Shown piece by piece: positions 15,825 to 24,467 of a DNA stretch of 64,000 bases. The stretch's first letter is position 1, and every line of letters starts with the position of its first letter. Below the pieces are notes generated by a model that searched no databases, had not been told where the DNA came from, and worked only from the letters and a program-made list of their open reading frames with translations. The translations under genes were made by a program, and so were the position numbers. Source of the DNA: Pseudopedobacter sp037968815 (GTDB lineage Bacteria > Bacteroidota > Bacteroidia > Sphingobacteriales > Sphingobacteriaceae); NCBI GenBank assembly GCA_037968815.1, contig JBBKWF010000004.1:124001-188000 (forward strand). The letters are read 5' to 3'.

Positions 15825-16544
15825 ATGAGAAATTTAAAATCAGTCCTTTTTACTTTATTACTAATAGCCACAAGCAGTCAGCTTTTTGCACATGCTTTAT
15901 GGGTAGAAACAAAAGCAACCGGAAAAATTGGTACAAAGCAAGAAGTAAAGATATTTTATGGAGAGTATGTAAGCAACGAAAGAGACTCGGTAAGCAAATG
16001 GTACTCTGATGTAAAAGACTTTTCATTATGGCTTACTAATCCAACTAAAGAAAAAATAAAATTAAATACCACAGCTGGAACCAATTTCTACAGTGCCAAC
16101 TTTACGCCAGAAAGTGATGGGGTTTATGTGCTAACTGTTGTGCATGAAGCAAAAGAATTAGGTGGTACAACCAAATATGAGTTTTCTTCTTTGGCCACTG
16201 TTTCTGTTGGGGAATTAACTGTATTAGATGTTACATCTATTGCTAATCCGCTTTATGTTACAGCTGTAGATGCTAAGTTTTTTAAAGCCAATTCTTCTTT
16301 AAAAATAAAAGCGGTATTAAATGGAAAAGTATTAGCGGATAAAAACGTAACTGTTTTTTCGCCAGAAGGATGGAGCAAAGAATATAAAACAGATAAAAGT
16401 GGAACATTTGAATTCTCTCCGCTTTGGGCTGGGCGCTACGTTATTGAAGTAAGTACTTTCCAGAAAGTAACAGGCGAGCATCATGGTAAAAACTATACTG
16501 CTACGTGGCAAGGTGCAACATCAAGCTTTGAAGTATTAAAATAA
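15825..16544 (+). CDS. DUF4198 periplasmic protein
   Basis: 239 residues, 10 bases after the PepSY gene. The signal peptide ends SQLFA, so the mature protein starts HALWVETKA. An exposed N-terminal His followed by LWVE is characteristic of DUF4198/NikM-like proteins, some of which accompany nickel/cobalt or other metal uptake. The remainder is predicted beta-rich (two Ig-like halves, the second around residues 150-239). In this operon it probably binds metal or a metal complex in the periplasm; this is inferred from context and the N-terminal motif. Confidence 0.82.
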   Translation: MRNLKSVLFTLLLIATSSQLFAHALWVETKATGKIGTKQEVKIFYGEYVSNERDSVSKWYSDVKDFSLWLTNPTKEKIKLNTTAGTNFYSANFTPESDGVYVLTVVHEAKELGGTTKYEFSSLATVSVGELTVLDVTSIANPLYVTAVDAKFFKANSSLKIKAVLNGKVLADKNVTVFSPEGWSKEYKTDKSGTFEFSPLWAGRYVIEVSTFQKVTGEHHGKNYTATWQGATSSFEVLK

Positions 16545-16643
16545 GACTAAGTCCTGCTTGCTCTTTGCTGGTTGCTTTGAGCATTCAGGCACTAATAATA
16601 AGATGATTTTTAGAACGGCAATTCTATAAATTATTTTAAAAAA

Positions 16644-16687
16644 CCGTACGGCGGCAACCGTACGGCTAAATAACCGCTGTGAAGCGG
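16644..16687 (+). other. Two short hairpins upstream of the TonB receptor gene
   Basis: CCGTACGG occurs at 16644-16651 and again at 16658-16665; being self-complementary, the copies can pair with each other across CGGCAA's six bases. CCGCT (16674-16678) pairs with AGCGG (16683-16687). They lie in the 169-base gap between the DUF4198 and receptor genes and may adjust expression or RNA stability within the operon. Confidence 0.4.
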
Positions 16688-16713
16688 CAACCTTTAACGT
16701 GTAATTAAAAGTA

Positions 16714-19098
16714 ATGCAAATTAAAACTTTTTTGTTGACAAGCATCTATTGCTTGTTGTTTTCAGTGTCTTTTTCTCAAAGCAAGACTGCTCATATCATC
16801 GGTAAAATTACCGATGAAGACGGCTTGCCAGTTCCCGGTGCGCTGGTTAAAATCAAACCCAATACAGGTTCTGCCGTTTCAGATGTGGACGGCAAATTTA
16901 TACTTGCAAAGTTGGCGACAGGCAACTATACAATAATTATTTCTTCTGTGGGTATGCTGTCACAGCAAAAGCAGGTTTCTGTTAAGGAGGGGACTATCGT
17001 GAATATCAGTGTTAAACTCGCCAATAACGTACAGCAATTACAAACTGTTAATGTAATTGGCAGAACAGAAACACAGGAAGCAAACCGGCAAGCTTTCAAT
17101 GTTACGGGAATTGATGCTAAAAAATTATATAATACTACGTTAGATATTTCTGGAGCTTTGGATAGAGTTGCCGGCGTAAGAGTAAGAGAATCGGGAGGTG
17201 TGGGTTCTAATTTTAATGTATCATTAAACGGCTTTTCGGGGCGTAATGTTCGTTATTTTATTGATGGCATTCCCATGGATAATTTTGGCTCTTCTTTCCA
17301 AATCAACAACATTCCTATAAATATTGCTGAACGTGTAGAGGTTTACAAAGGTGTTGTGCCAATTTGGTTAGGTTCAGATGCCTTAGGCGGAGCGGTAAAC
17401 ATTGTTACGGGCAATAAAAAGCGCAATTATGTGGATGCGTCATATTCTTTTGGTTCTTTTAACACCCATCGCAGTGTGATAAATACTGCAATGACTTCTG
17501 ATAAGGGATTTACACTTCAGCTTAATGCTTTCCAAAACTACTCTGATAATAATTATAAAATAAACCTCAGAACCTTGTTGCAAAACAACATGGAGCCAGA
17601 ATTAAGAGCAAGCTCTGTCAAAAGATTTCACGATACCTACCATAACGAAACGCTTATTGCTAATGTGGGTTTCGTAGACAAATCATGGGCAGATAATTTT
17701 CTGCTTGGGATGACTTTAGGCAAAAATTACAAAGAAATACAAACTGCTGCCAGACCTGAAGCTGTATATGGTCAGTTGCATAGACGCGGAAACATAATTA
17801 TGCCAACCCTTAAATACAAGAAAACTGATTTGATTAAAGGGCTGGACGTTACGGCAAATTTTAATTACAATCTTGGATATGAAACCACTATTGATACAGC
17901 TTTAGCCGATTATGACTGGGACGGAATCCGTGACCCTAAAGTGAGTATGGGGGAGCAAGGTGGGCAGCATAATGAATATAGAAACAATAATGGATTAGCC
18001 ACTGCGATGGCGAGCTATCAGTTTGCTGAACACCAGTCGATAGCAATAAACAACGTTTTTTCAACCTTCGACAGAAAAACAGATAACCTATTGTTCCCAG
18101 AGAGGAATGTGCTAGACCCGGCTAAAACTATGGATAAGAATGTGCTTGGAATTGGTTATTCTTTCGCTAAGGACAATAAGTTTAGTGCCAGCCTATTCGG
18201 TAAGTATATAAGCCTGAAAAGTGAAGTCGGTAGTTTAAATAGAAAAAATACAGATAATAAAATGGGTTATGGAACTGCCTTGAGTTATTACTTAATCCCA
18301 AATCTACAAATCAGAAGTTCTTATGAGTTAACCAACCGTATGCCGGAAGCCAATGAAATATTTGGTAATCTGGAAGACCAAGCGGCCAATCCATTGCTTA
18401 AACCAGAAAAAAGCGATAACGTTAATCTGGGTTTAATTTATGGGTTTAAACTCAATGAAGTCAATCGGTTTTCAATAACTGCCAATGCTATTTATAGGCA
18501 CTCTACCAACTTTATTTTCACTAGAATAATGGGTGGAACTGGTCAGCAAAGAGATTTTACTGTTTCGGATAACCGTGATGGGGTGCGTACCACCGGTGTA
18601 GATGGTGAAATTAGGTATTCGTTTAAAAACTGGTTAAGTGCAGGGGCAACAGTAACCTATCAAAAACTGGTTAACCTTCAAAAATATGACTGGGATCCCA
18701 ATGCCGGAAAATATAGCACATCAGAAAGTTATACCTATTTGGATCAAATGCCCAACATTCCATATTTTTTTGGAAATGCAGATGTATCAGGAACGTTCAA
18801 AAATGTAATATCGAAAGGAAATAACCTGACAGTTGGCTACAACCTCTTGTACGTAAATTCTTTCTGGCTCTATTGGCCAAGTTTCGGGTCTGCAAATTTA
18901 GATTCAAAAAATGGTATTCCCACGCAACTTTCGCATGATGCAAACCTAGTATATAGTATAAAAAACGGTCGGTATAATGTCTCCTTAGAAGTTAGGAATA
19001 TTGCTGATCGACCTGTGTACGATAATTTTTCGCTACAGAAAGCCGGTCGTAGCTTCTACTTAAACCTCAGATATTTTATTAACAAATCACAAAAATAA
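16714..19098 (+). CDS. TonB-dependent outer-membrane receptor (XusA-like)
   Basis: 794 residues. Signal peptide about 1-22 (ending SVSFSQ), then a carboxypeptidase-regulatory-like domain (~28-105; GKITDEDGLPVPGALVKI), plug domain (~115-225; RVAGVRVRESGG, VEVYKGVVPIWLGSDALGGAVNIVTG) and a 22-strand barrel ending in YFINKSQK with aromatic-rich last strand. Its length fits iron-siderophore receptors, not the ~1000-residue SusC type, and no SusD gene follows. With PepSY and DUF4374 partners it most resembles the Bacteroides XusABC xenosiderophore system; the ligand is not known. Confidence 0.92.
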   Translation: MQIKTFLLTSIYCLLFSVSFSQSKTAHIIGKITDEDGLPVPGALVKIKPNTGSAVSDVDGKFILAKLATGNYTIIISSVGMLSQQKQVSVKEGTIVNISVKLANNVQQLQTVNVIGRTETQEANRQAFNVTGIDAKKLYNTTLDISGALDRVAGVRVRESGGVGSNFNVSLNGFSGRNVRYFIDGIPMDNFGSSFQINNIPINIAERVEVYKGVVPIWLGSDALGGAVNIVTGNKKRNYVDASYSFGSFNTHRSVINTAMTSDKGFTLQLNAFQNYSDNNYKINLRTLLQNNMEPELRASSVKRFHDTYHNETLIANVGFVDKSWADNFLLGMTLGKNYKEIQTAARPEAVYGQLHRRGNIIMPTLKYKKTDLIKGLDVTANFNYNLGYETTIDTALADYDWDGIRDPKVSMGEQGGQHNEYRNNNGLATAMASYQFAEHQSIAINNVFSTFDRKTDNLLFPERNVLDPAKTMDKNVLGIGYSFAKDNKFSASLFGKYISLKSEVGSLNRKNTDNKMGYGTALSYYLIPNLQIRSSYELTNRMPEANEIFGNLEDQAANPLLKPEKSDNVNLGLIYGFKLNEVNRFSITANAIYRHSTNFIFTRIMGGTGQQRDFTVSDNRDGVRTTGVDGEIRYSFKNWLSAGATVTYQKLVNLQKYDWDPNAGKYSTSESYTYLDQMPNIPYFFGNADVSGTFKNVISKGNNLTVGYNLLYVNSFWLYWPSFGSANLDSKNGIPTQLSHDANLVYSIKNGRYNVSLEVRNIADRPVYDNFSLQKAGRSFYLNLRYFINKSQK

Positions 19099-19116
19099 AT
19101 TTTAACTAAAATTGAT

Positions 19117-20367
19117 ATGAAAACAACAATGAGAAATAGCCTAATGGCCCTAGCATTTGCAGGTATTTTAGCTTCTTGCGATAAGAAAGCAAACAGGGAA
19201 GTAGTTCCAGAAAACCCAGGAGATTTTATTATTGCCGTAACACCAACCGCTATTACAGGAGTTGCTGATTATTTGCTTACCGCAAGTAGTTTAGATACTG
19301 GTGCAGTGTCTATAATTGGCAATGGTGTAGAGCAGGATGGTACTTACAGGTATTACCTAACTACTAATAACAAATTCTTTAGCTTGCTTTACGGACAAGG
19401 AAGTCCTGGAGCCGTAACTGTTTACAATATTGATAATGGTAAATTAAATAAGCTAAATGACTTTACTTCTGCTACTGTACAAGCTTTCGCTGCAGTAGAT
19501 GATGATGTATTGACGGTTAGAGTGCCTCGAAGAGTAGCTGCAGTTGGTACACCAACTGTTTACGAGTGGTATCGTGTAAGTACAGAAACCAATCAAGAAA
19601 TTGCAAGTGGTACTGCAGACGCGATATTGCCAAGTGGGAACGGTGAAATTGCTCACTTAAGCTGGATTAAGCAGGTAGGTAATAAAGTATATGCACCCTA
19701 TTTCAGTATCTACAATAGCTTTTTTACTAAATTTCCAGATCAGGCAGGAATTGCTGTATTCTCTTACCCAGATATGACTTATGAGAAAACCATCAGAGAC
19801 ACAAGAACAAGTTTTATTGGAAGATATTTTACTGATGGTTTAGGCCTGGTTGAAAATGGAGATTGTTATGCTTTCTCATCATCAGTAGCGGCAGATGACG
19901 ACCCAACTACTGATAAAGTAGATGCTAAGATGACTTCCACTAAACCGTCTGCCATTACCCGCATTAAAGCTGGTACAACAGAATTTGATTTGAGCTATTT
20001 CTTCAACTTCGAAGAAGTGTCAAACGGTTATGTGATTACGAATTGGTTTAACATTGGCCAAAGCAAATTTATCGCAAATATTGAACCTGTAGCTACTAAA
20101 GGTCAATACGTTTCAGGTAAGCGTTTAGCTATTGTTGACGTGGTTAATAAAACAGTAACCCAAGTAACTGGTTTTCCTGATCCAACTACAATTTCAAACA
20201 TAACAACAACTAACTATTCTCCCGAGGATGGAAAAATTGGCTATGTAGGTGTAAATTTATTAGACGGAACTACGTTTGTTTACAAAATTGACGCTTCTAA
20301 CGCAACAGCTACAAAAGGACTAAAAGTTGAAGGTGGAAAAATCACAGCTATTCAACATTTGAATTAA
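19117..20367 (+). CDS. DUF4374 lipoprotein, probable siderophore-binding surface protein (XusB-like)
   Basis: 416 residues, 18 bases after the receptor gene. The lipobox LASC places the lipidated Cys at residue 21. The mature protein is rich in beta strands with repeated short blades (e.g. TYRYYLTTNNKFFSLLYGQGSPGAVTVYNI), consistent with the beta-propeller expected for DUF4374. From recollection of the Bacteroides thetaiotaomicron XusB work, such lipoproteins bind xenosiderophores such as enterobactin at the cell surface; applying this here rests on gene order and family. A strong hairpin follows the gene. Confidence 0.85.
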   Translation: MKTTMRNSLMALAFAGILASCDKKANREVVPENPGDFIIAVTPTAITGVADYLLTASSLDTGAVSIIGNGVEQDGTYRYYLTTNNKFFSLLYGQGSPGAVTVYNIDNGKLNKLNDFTSATVQAFAAVDDDVLTVRVPRRVAAVGTPTVYEWYRVSTETNQEIASGTADAILPSGNGEIAHLSWIKQVGNKVYAPYFSIYNSFFTKFPDQAGIAVFSYPDMTYEKTIRDTRTSFIGRYFTDGLGLVENGDCYAFSSSVAADDDPTTDKVDAKMTSTKPSAITRIKAGTTEFDLSYFFNFEEVSNGYVITNWFNIGQSKFIANIEPVATKGQYVSGKRLAIVDVVNKTVTQVTGFPDPTTISNITTTNYSPEDGKIGYVGVNLLDGTTFVYKIDASNATATKGLKVEGGKITAIQHLN

Positions 20368-20376
20368 TAAAGATAT

Positions 20377-20418
20377 TGCGCTGTACATGTAATTGTTCGT
20401 CAATGCATGTACAGCGCA
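20377..20418 (+). terminator. Strong terminator after the DUF4374 gene
   Basis: TGCGCTGTACATG (20377-20389) and CATGTACAGCGCA (20406-20418) form a perfect 13-bp stem; four loop bases on each side (ATTG/CAAT) can extend it. Five T residues follow. It contains an ATG (20407) in frame with the next gene, so that ATG is not its start. The small downstream gene would be expressed by partial readthrough. Confidence 0.85.
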
Positions 20419-20436
20419 TTTTTAAACGCATCAGCT

Positions 20437-20754
20437 ATGTGCAAAAAACTAACATTAAGTAAAAAAGGACAGGCTCATATCAGTTATTGTGCTGAGTGCA
20501 AACATATTTACATTTGGCATGGGAACATTATGCTCACTTTTACGCCAAAGCAATTTATTGCGTTTAAGAAATATACTGAAAGTCCGGATTTTAATGAAAG
20601 CTTTTACCGCTTTCCGGATGGTGAAAATCGTTTGGTTTTGCATACCCCAAACTCAGACATCTGTTTTTCTTTTACAGAAGATGAATGGGAGAATTTCTAT
20701 GTCGCTATGGAAGAAGCAGAGTATATGCAGGAAATTTATCAGTTAATTTACTGA
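20437..20754 (+). CDS. Small cytoplasmic protein, DUF6686-like
   Basis: 105 residues from ATG 20437. It carries an N-terminal Cys (MCKK) and a SYCAECKHIYIWH segment with a CxxC pair and His that could bind metal, then FPDGENRLVLHTPN and an acidic C-terminus. It resembles small Bacteroidota proteins assigned DUF6686 that occur near iron-uptake genes; the name is from memory. The upstream in-frame ATG at 20407 lies inside the terminator stem and is rejected as start. Its location after the siderophore-type operon suggests an accessory iron-related role (inference). Confidence 0.72.
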   Translation: MCKKLTLSKKGQAHISYCAECKHIYIWHGNIMLTFTPKQFIAFKKYTESPDFNESFYRFPDGENRLVLHTPNSDICFSFTEDEWENFYVAMEEAEYMQEIYQLIY

Positions 20755-20780
20755 TAGATATAACCGTAGTTTAAAAAGAT

Positions 20781-21800
20781 TTATTTCTCTCCCAATTCAC
20801 CTTTTTTCACTGTTAACACATCTTGTCCTGTGGCATCGCCTTGTTCCTGTAATTTTCCAAAAGCGGCAGATGTAGCATAATCAATAATTGCTTGTGGTTT
20901 ATTTTGATTGTAAAAACCATAAATTAAACCTGCCATAAAGCAATCTCCACTACCAGAACGGTCAACTACACCCTCACAGTTAAATTCTTGCGAGTGGTAT
21001 GATTTTTCGCCGGTAAATAAACTGGTGTAATATTTTAATTCATTTGCATCGCTATCAAACCTAAAAGTATTGGCTACGCTTTTTACTTTTGGGAATTTTT
21101 GGATGATTTCTTTTGAAGTTTGTTCAGCATGATCTAAGTAATCTTTTCTTTTGCCTTTACTGTGGATGTTTTCATCAATGCTTGTTCCTAACAAACTATT
21201 TGCAGACCATATATTGCCCATTACAACATCGCAATGTTCAATTAGCTTAGGCATTACTTCAATAGGTTCTTTACCATATTTCCAAAGTCGGGAACGGTAA
21301 TTTAAATCGCAAGAAATAGTGATTCCTTTTTTAGATGCTGCCTCAATACCCTCTAAACATACATCAGCAACATTTTCATTCAAAGCTGGGCTAATCGCTG
21401 TAAAGTTAAACCAAGAAACATCCCTCAGCACTTTATCCCAATCAATCATGCCTCGTTTAAGTTCCGAGAAAGAAGAGTGTGCTCTGTCATACACCATGCT
21501 TCCTTTTAAATCGGCACCACGTTCTAAATAGTAAACACCAATCCTGTCACCACTAAATAAAATAGAGGAGGTAAAAATGCCTTTATAGTCCAAGTAGTCA
21601 ACTAAATGGCGACTCATGAAATTATCTGGCAATACGGTGCAATATCTTACGGGTACATTCCAGCCAGCAAGCGCTGTTGCTGCATTGGCTTCTGCACCAC
21701 CCATATAAAGGGTAAATGGGTTTTTTTCTGAATTAGGATCATTTACAGGAGATGGTGATACCCGTAATAATAATTCGCCAAAACAAAGTACTTTTTTCAT
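20781..21800 (-). CDS. kdgK: 2-dehydro-3-deoxygluconokinase (PfkB family)
   Basis: 339 residues, ribokinase fold. The N-terminal GELLLRVSPS and GGAEANAATALA are typical of KDG kinases, and the ATP/anion-hole motif near the C-terminus reads DRSGSGDCFMAG, with Ser where most PfkB enzymes have Ala but the catalytic Asp kept. It phosphorylates 2-keto-3-deoxygluconate to KDPG, the step after KduD. Last gene of the minus-strand uronate set; KDPG aldolase (kdgA) is not in the window. The 196-base gap to uxaC holds palindromic repeats. Confidence 0.9.
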   Translation of the reverse strand: MKKVLCFGELLLRVSPSPVNDPNSEKNPFTLYMGGAEANAATALAGWNVPVRYCTVLPDNFMSRHLVDYLDYKGIFTSSILFSGDRIGVYYLERGADLKGSMVYDRAHSSFSELKRGMIDWDKVLRDVSWFNFTAISPALNENVADVCLEGIEAASKKGITISCDLNYRSRLWKYGKEPIEVMPKLIEHCDVVMGNIWSANSLLGTSIDENIHSKGKRKDYLDHAEQTSKEIIQKFPKVKSVANTFRFDSDANELKYYTSLFTGEKSYHSQEFNCEGVVDRSGSGDCFMAGLIYGFYNQNKPQAIIDYATSAAFGKLQEQGDATGQDVLTVKKGELGEK

Positions 21801-21825
21801 AACGTTGCTTTATTATAAAACTTAA

Positions 21826-21996
21826 GGTTGCTGTAAGTGTTTATTCTTTATACTTTGAAACGATGGTTTTCCTGAAAGGCTACCACCGTCATGTCGACGG
21901 TAGGAGACACCTCACTTGAAAAGCTAACCATAAAGTTAGCAAATACTGTGTGGAAACCTATATGAGACCTCTCGCTTCTCGAGGAGATGATAAGCC
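21826..21996. repeat. Palindrome-rich intergenic element
   Basis: Three hairpin-forming units stand in a row between uxaC and kdgK: CCGTC/GACGG (21886-21900), GCTAAC/GTTAGC (21923-21940) and CCTC/GAGG around CTCGCTTCTCGAG (21968-21984). The composition (GAGACCTCTCGCTTCTCGAGGAGATG-like wording, here in part) is unlike the neighbouring genes and resembles dispersed palindromic repeats common in Bacteroidota genomes. It may protect or attenuate the uxaC-kdgK transcript. Confidence 0.45.
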
Positions 21997-23403
21997 CTAT
22001 AAACCAAAGTATTCTTTAGCGTTGTTATAACAAATATCACTAACAATGCCACCTATCCATTTTTCGTCATTTGGCACCTGTCCATTTTCCATTTCGCTTC
22101 CTAAAATATTACATAATATTCTTCTGAAATACTCGTGACGAGGGTAAGAAAGGAAACTGCGAGAGTCTGTCAACATCCCCACAAAAGTGCTTAAAACACC
22201 CATGTTTGATAAGGAAGTCAACTGTTTTTCCATGCCGTCTTTTTGGTCTAAAAACCACCAACCAGAACCAAACTGTACTTTTCCTTTAGTTTTACCATCG
22301 GCAAAATTGGCCGTCATCGTAGCAAAAAGATCGTTATCTGCTGGATTAAGGTTGTAAATAATAGTTTTTGCTAATTGATCATCTAGACTTAAATTACCTA
22401 AAAAGTTAGATAAACTTTCTGCCTGTTTAAAATCACCAATAGAATCGTAACCAGTATCCGGACCTATTTTACGCAACATACCGTGGTTATTATTACGGAT
22501 AGCACCTAAATGGAATTGCTGAACCCAACCTTTTTCGTGATAAATTTTAGCAAGTGCTGTTAAAATATAACCTGCAAAAGCATCTGCATCAGAGTAATTA
22601 TCTACTTCGCCTTTTAAAAGTTTGCTAAATTCAGTTTTTTGTGCATCCGTTAAAGTAACTTTTGAAGGAACTTTTGTTAAACCATGATCAGAAATGGAAG
22701 CACCATGAGCTGCAAAAAAATCAATTCGGTTACGTAAAGCAGCAAGTAAGGATTCTACATCTGTAATTTGTATGCCCGAAGCTGATGATAGCTTTTTGAT
22801 ATATTGGCGATAAGCTGTTGCATCTGCAATAGCAAAAGATTTATCTGGACGGAAAGAAGGTTTTACCTTAATTTCGAAATTTTGATCAAGTAAAGTTTTA
22901 TGGTGCTCTAAAGAATCAGTTGGGTCATCAGTAGTCCCCACCATCTTAACGTTGAATTGTTTTAACAAGCCTTGTGTAGAGAAATCTTTTTGAGCTAATA
23001 GTTGATTGCCATGCGCATAAATTTCTTTAGCAGAGTTTTCGTTTAAAAATTTGTTTACGCCAAATGGTTTTTTAAGCTCCATATGGCTCCAATGAAACAA
23101 CGGGTTTCTGACAGTAGCCGGAATTACTTTTGCCCAAGCCATAAACTTCTCCTCATCAGATGCATCACCAGTAATAAAGCGCTCATCTACTGCCAAAGTA
23201 CGCATAGCTCGCCACTTATAATGGTCTCCTTTTAACCAAATCTGAGTCATATTGGCGAAGTTTTTATTTTCGGCAATCTCATTTGGAGGCAAATGATTAT
23301 GATAATCTATGATGGGTAAATCTTTAGCATAGTTATGATAAAGTATTCTAGCGCTTTCAGAATACAATAAAAAGTCATCAGGTATTACATTTCCGTCTTT
23401 CAT
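21997..23403 (-). CDS. uxaC: Glucuronate/galacturonate isomerase
   Basis: 468 residues from ATG 23403, matching the ~470-residue family. UxaC converts glucuronate to fructuronate and galacturonate to tagaturonate. Visible signatures: DYHNHLPPNEIA (metal-binding HxH, about residues 33-44), GDHYKWRAMR, and a C-terminal GMLTDSRSFLSYPRHEYFRR. An in-frame TTG/ATG extension at 23430 adds nine residues and is less likely. It lies downstream of kduI, separated by a strong hairpin, so it may be a partly independent unit. Confidence 0.94.
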   Translation of the reverse strand: MKDGNVIPDDFLLYSESARILYHNYAKDLPIIDYHNHLPPNEIAENKNFANMTQIWLKGDHYKWRAMRTLAVDERFITGDASDEEKFMAWAKVIPATVRNPLFHWSHMELKKPFGVNKFLNENSAKEIYAHGNQLLAQKDFSTQGLLKQFNVKMVGTTDDPTDSLEHHKTLLDQNFEIKVKPSFRPDKSFAIADATAYRQYIKKLSSASGIQITDVESLLAALRNRIDFFAAHGASISDHGLTKVPSKVTLTDAQKTEFSKLLKGEVDNYSDADAFAGYILTALAKIYHEKGWVQQFHLGAIRNNNHGMLRKIGPDTGYDSIGDFKQAESLSNFLGNLSLDDQLAKTIIYNLNPADNDLFATMTANFADGKTKGKVQFGSGWWFLDQKDGMEKQLTSLSNMGVLSTFVGMLTDSRSFLSYPRHEYFRRILCNILGSEMENGQVPNDEKWIGGIVSDICYNNAKEYFGL

Positions 23404-23459
23404 TTTATAGGTGTTATATTTTTTAATCAAAAGCTATTGTAAAGAATCTCTGCATAAAA

Positions 23460-23517
23460 AAGCCCCCCGAAAATTTCATTAGAACCTAACCAATTTTAAC
23501 AATGAAAAGGGGGGCTT
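23460..23517 (-). terminator. Hairpin between kduI and uxaC
   Basis: AAGCCCCCC (23460-23468) pairs with GGGGGGCTT (23509-23517), extended inwards by TTTCATT (23474-23480) with AATGAAA (23501-23507). On the minus strand it follows the kduI stop after 11 bases. It should end or strongly attenuate kduD-kduI transcription before uxaC. Confidence 0.75.
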
Positions 23518-23528
23518 AAAGCTTGTTG

Positions 23529-24359
23529 TTATTTTAAATCAATAATTGCTACTGCGTCCATATCGCCGTAATCTTGGTTTTCGCCACCCATTCCCCATAT
23601 AAAAGAGTAATTAGATGTACCGCAACCAGAGTGGATTGACCACGGTGGGCTAATAATTGCTTGGTTGTTATGAACCGTCATGTGGCGGGTTTCTTGTGGT
23701 TCGCCCATGAAATGGAAAAGAGTTTGATCTGTTGCCAAATCAAAGTAAAAATAAGCCTCCATTCTTCTGTCATGCACATGCGATGGCATGGTGTTCCAAA
23801 CACTACCAGTGGTTAACGTGGTTAAACCCATTACTAACTGGCAACTTTGAATGCCATCAGCATAAATATATTTATTGATTGTTCTGTGGTTTGATGTTTC
23901 TGCCGAACCCAAAACTACTGGTGTAGCATTAGCTTCTTTCATCAATGTAGTTGGATACTCTTTATGTGCTGGGGCAGATAAAATGTAGAATTCTGCTGGT
24001 GAACCTGCATTTTTAGAAGAAAAACTAATGTCTTTACTCCCTCTGCTAATGTATAAACAGTCTTTTTTTGCTAAATCGTATGTTTTTCCGTCAACGATGA
24101 TGCTTCCTTCGCCACCTACATTAATAACACCCATTTCTCTTCTTTCTAAAAAGAATTCAGCTTTTAATATTGGGTAATTTTCTAATGTTAATGCGCCGTT
24201 TGTTGGTATTGCACCACCAACTATAATCCTGTCGTAATGACTGTAAGTAAATCTTACTTCACCTTTTGTCATTAAATCTTCAATCAAGAATTGTTCACGC
24301 AGTTCTGCGGTGTTCATTCCTTTTACTTCTTTTTGACTGTTATGATATCTTTGTTTCAT
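23529..24359 (-). CDS. kduI: 5-dehydro-4-deoxy-D-glucuronate isomerase
   Basis: 276 residues, cupin-fold enzyme (family ~278). It isomerises 5-keto-4-deoxyuronate, the product of unsaturated uronates from pectin, alginate or glycosaminoglycans, to 2,5-diketo-3-deoxygluconate. The start MKQRYHNSQKEVKGMNTAELREQF matches the family N-terminus, so ATG 24359 is preferred to the internal Met at residue 15. The zinc-binding cupin motif is seen at MPSHVHDRRMEAYFYF, and SPPWSIHSGCGTSNY lies near the end. Downstream of kduD by 108 bases. Confidence 0.95.
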   Translation of the reverse strand: MKQRYHNSQKEVKGMNTAELREQFLIEDLMTKGEVRFTYSHYDRIIVGGAIPTNGALTLENYPILKAEFFLERREMGVINVGGEGSIIVDGKTYDLAKKDCLYISRGSKDISFSSKNAGSPAEFYILSAPAHKEYPTTLMKEANATPVVLGSAETSNHRTINKYIYADGIQSCQLVMGLTTLTTGSVWNTMPSHVHDRRMEAYFYFDLATDQTLFHFMGEPQETRHMTVHNNQAIISPPWSIHSGCGTSNYSFIWGMGGENQDYGDMDAVAIIDLK

Positions 24360-24467
24360 GTCTTTAATCTTTTCGTTTACGTAGGTTCAATAACTCATTA
24401 AATGTCTTTTTTTTTGTAGCAATTGCGTGTCGGCTTTCAGCCTTTCGCTTTCAGCTTAATGCCTCAC

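Noticed and set aside
16714..20367. SusC/SusD-type glycan uptake pair
   Set aside because: The receptor is ~790 residues, without the SusC length, and the next gene is a DUF4374 beta-rich lipoprotein, not a helical SusD.
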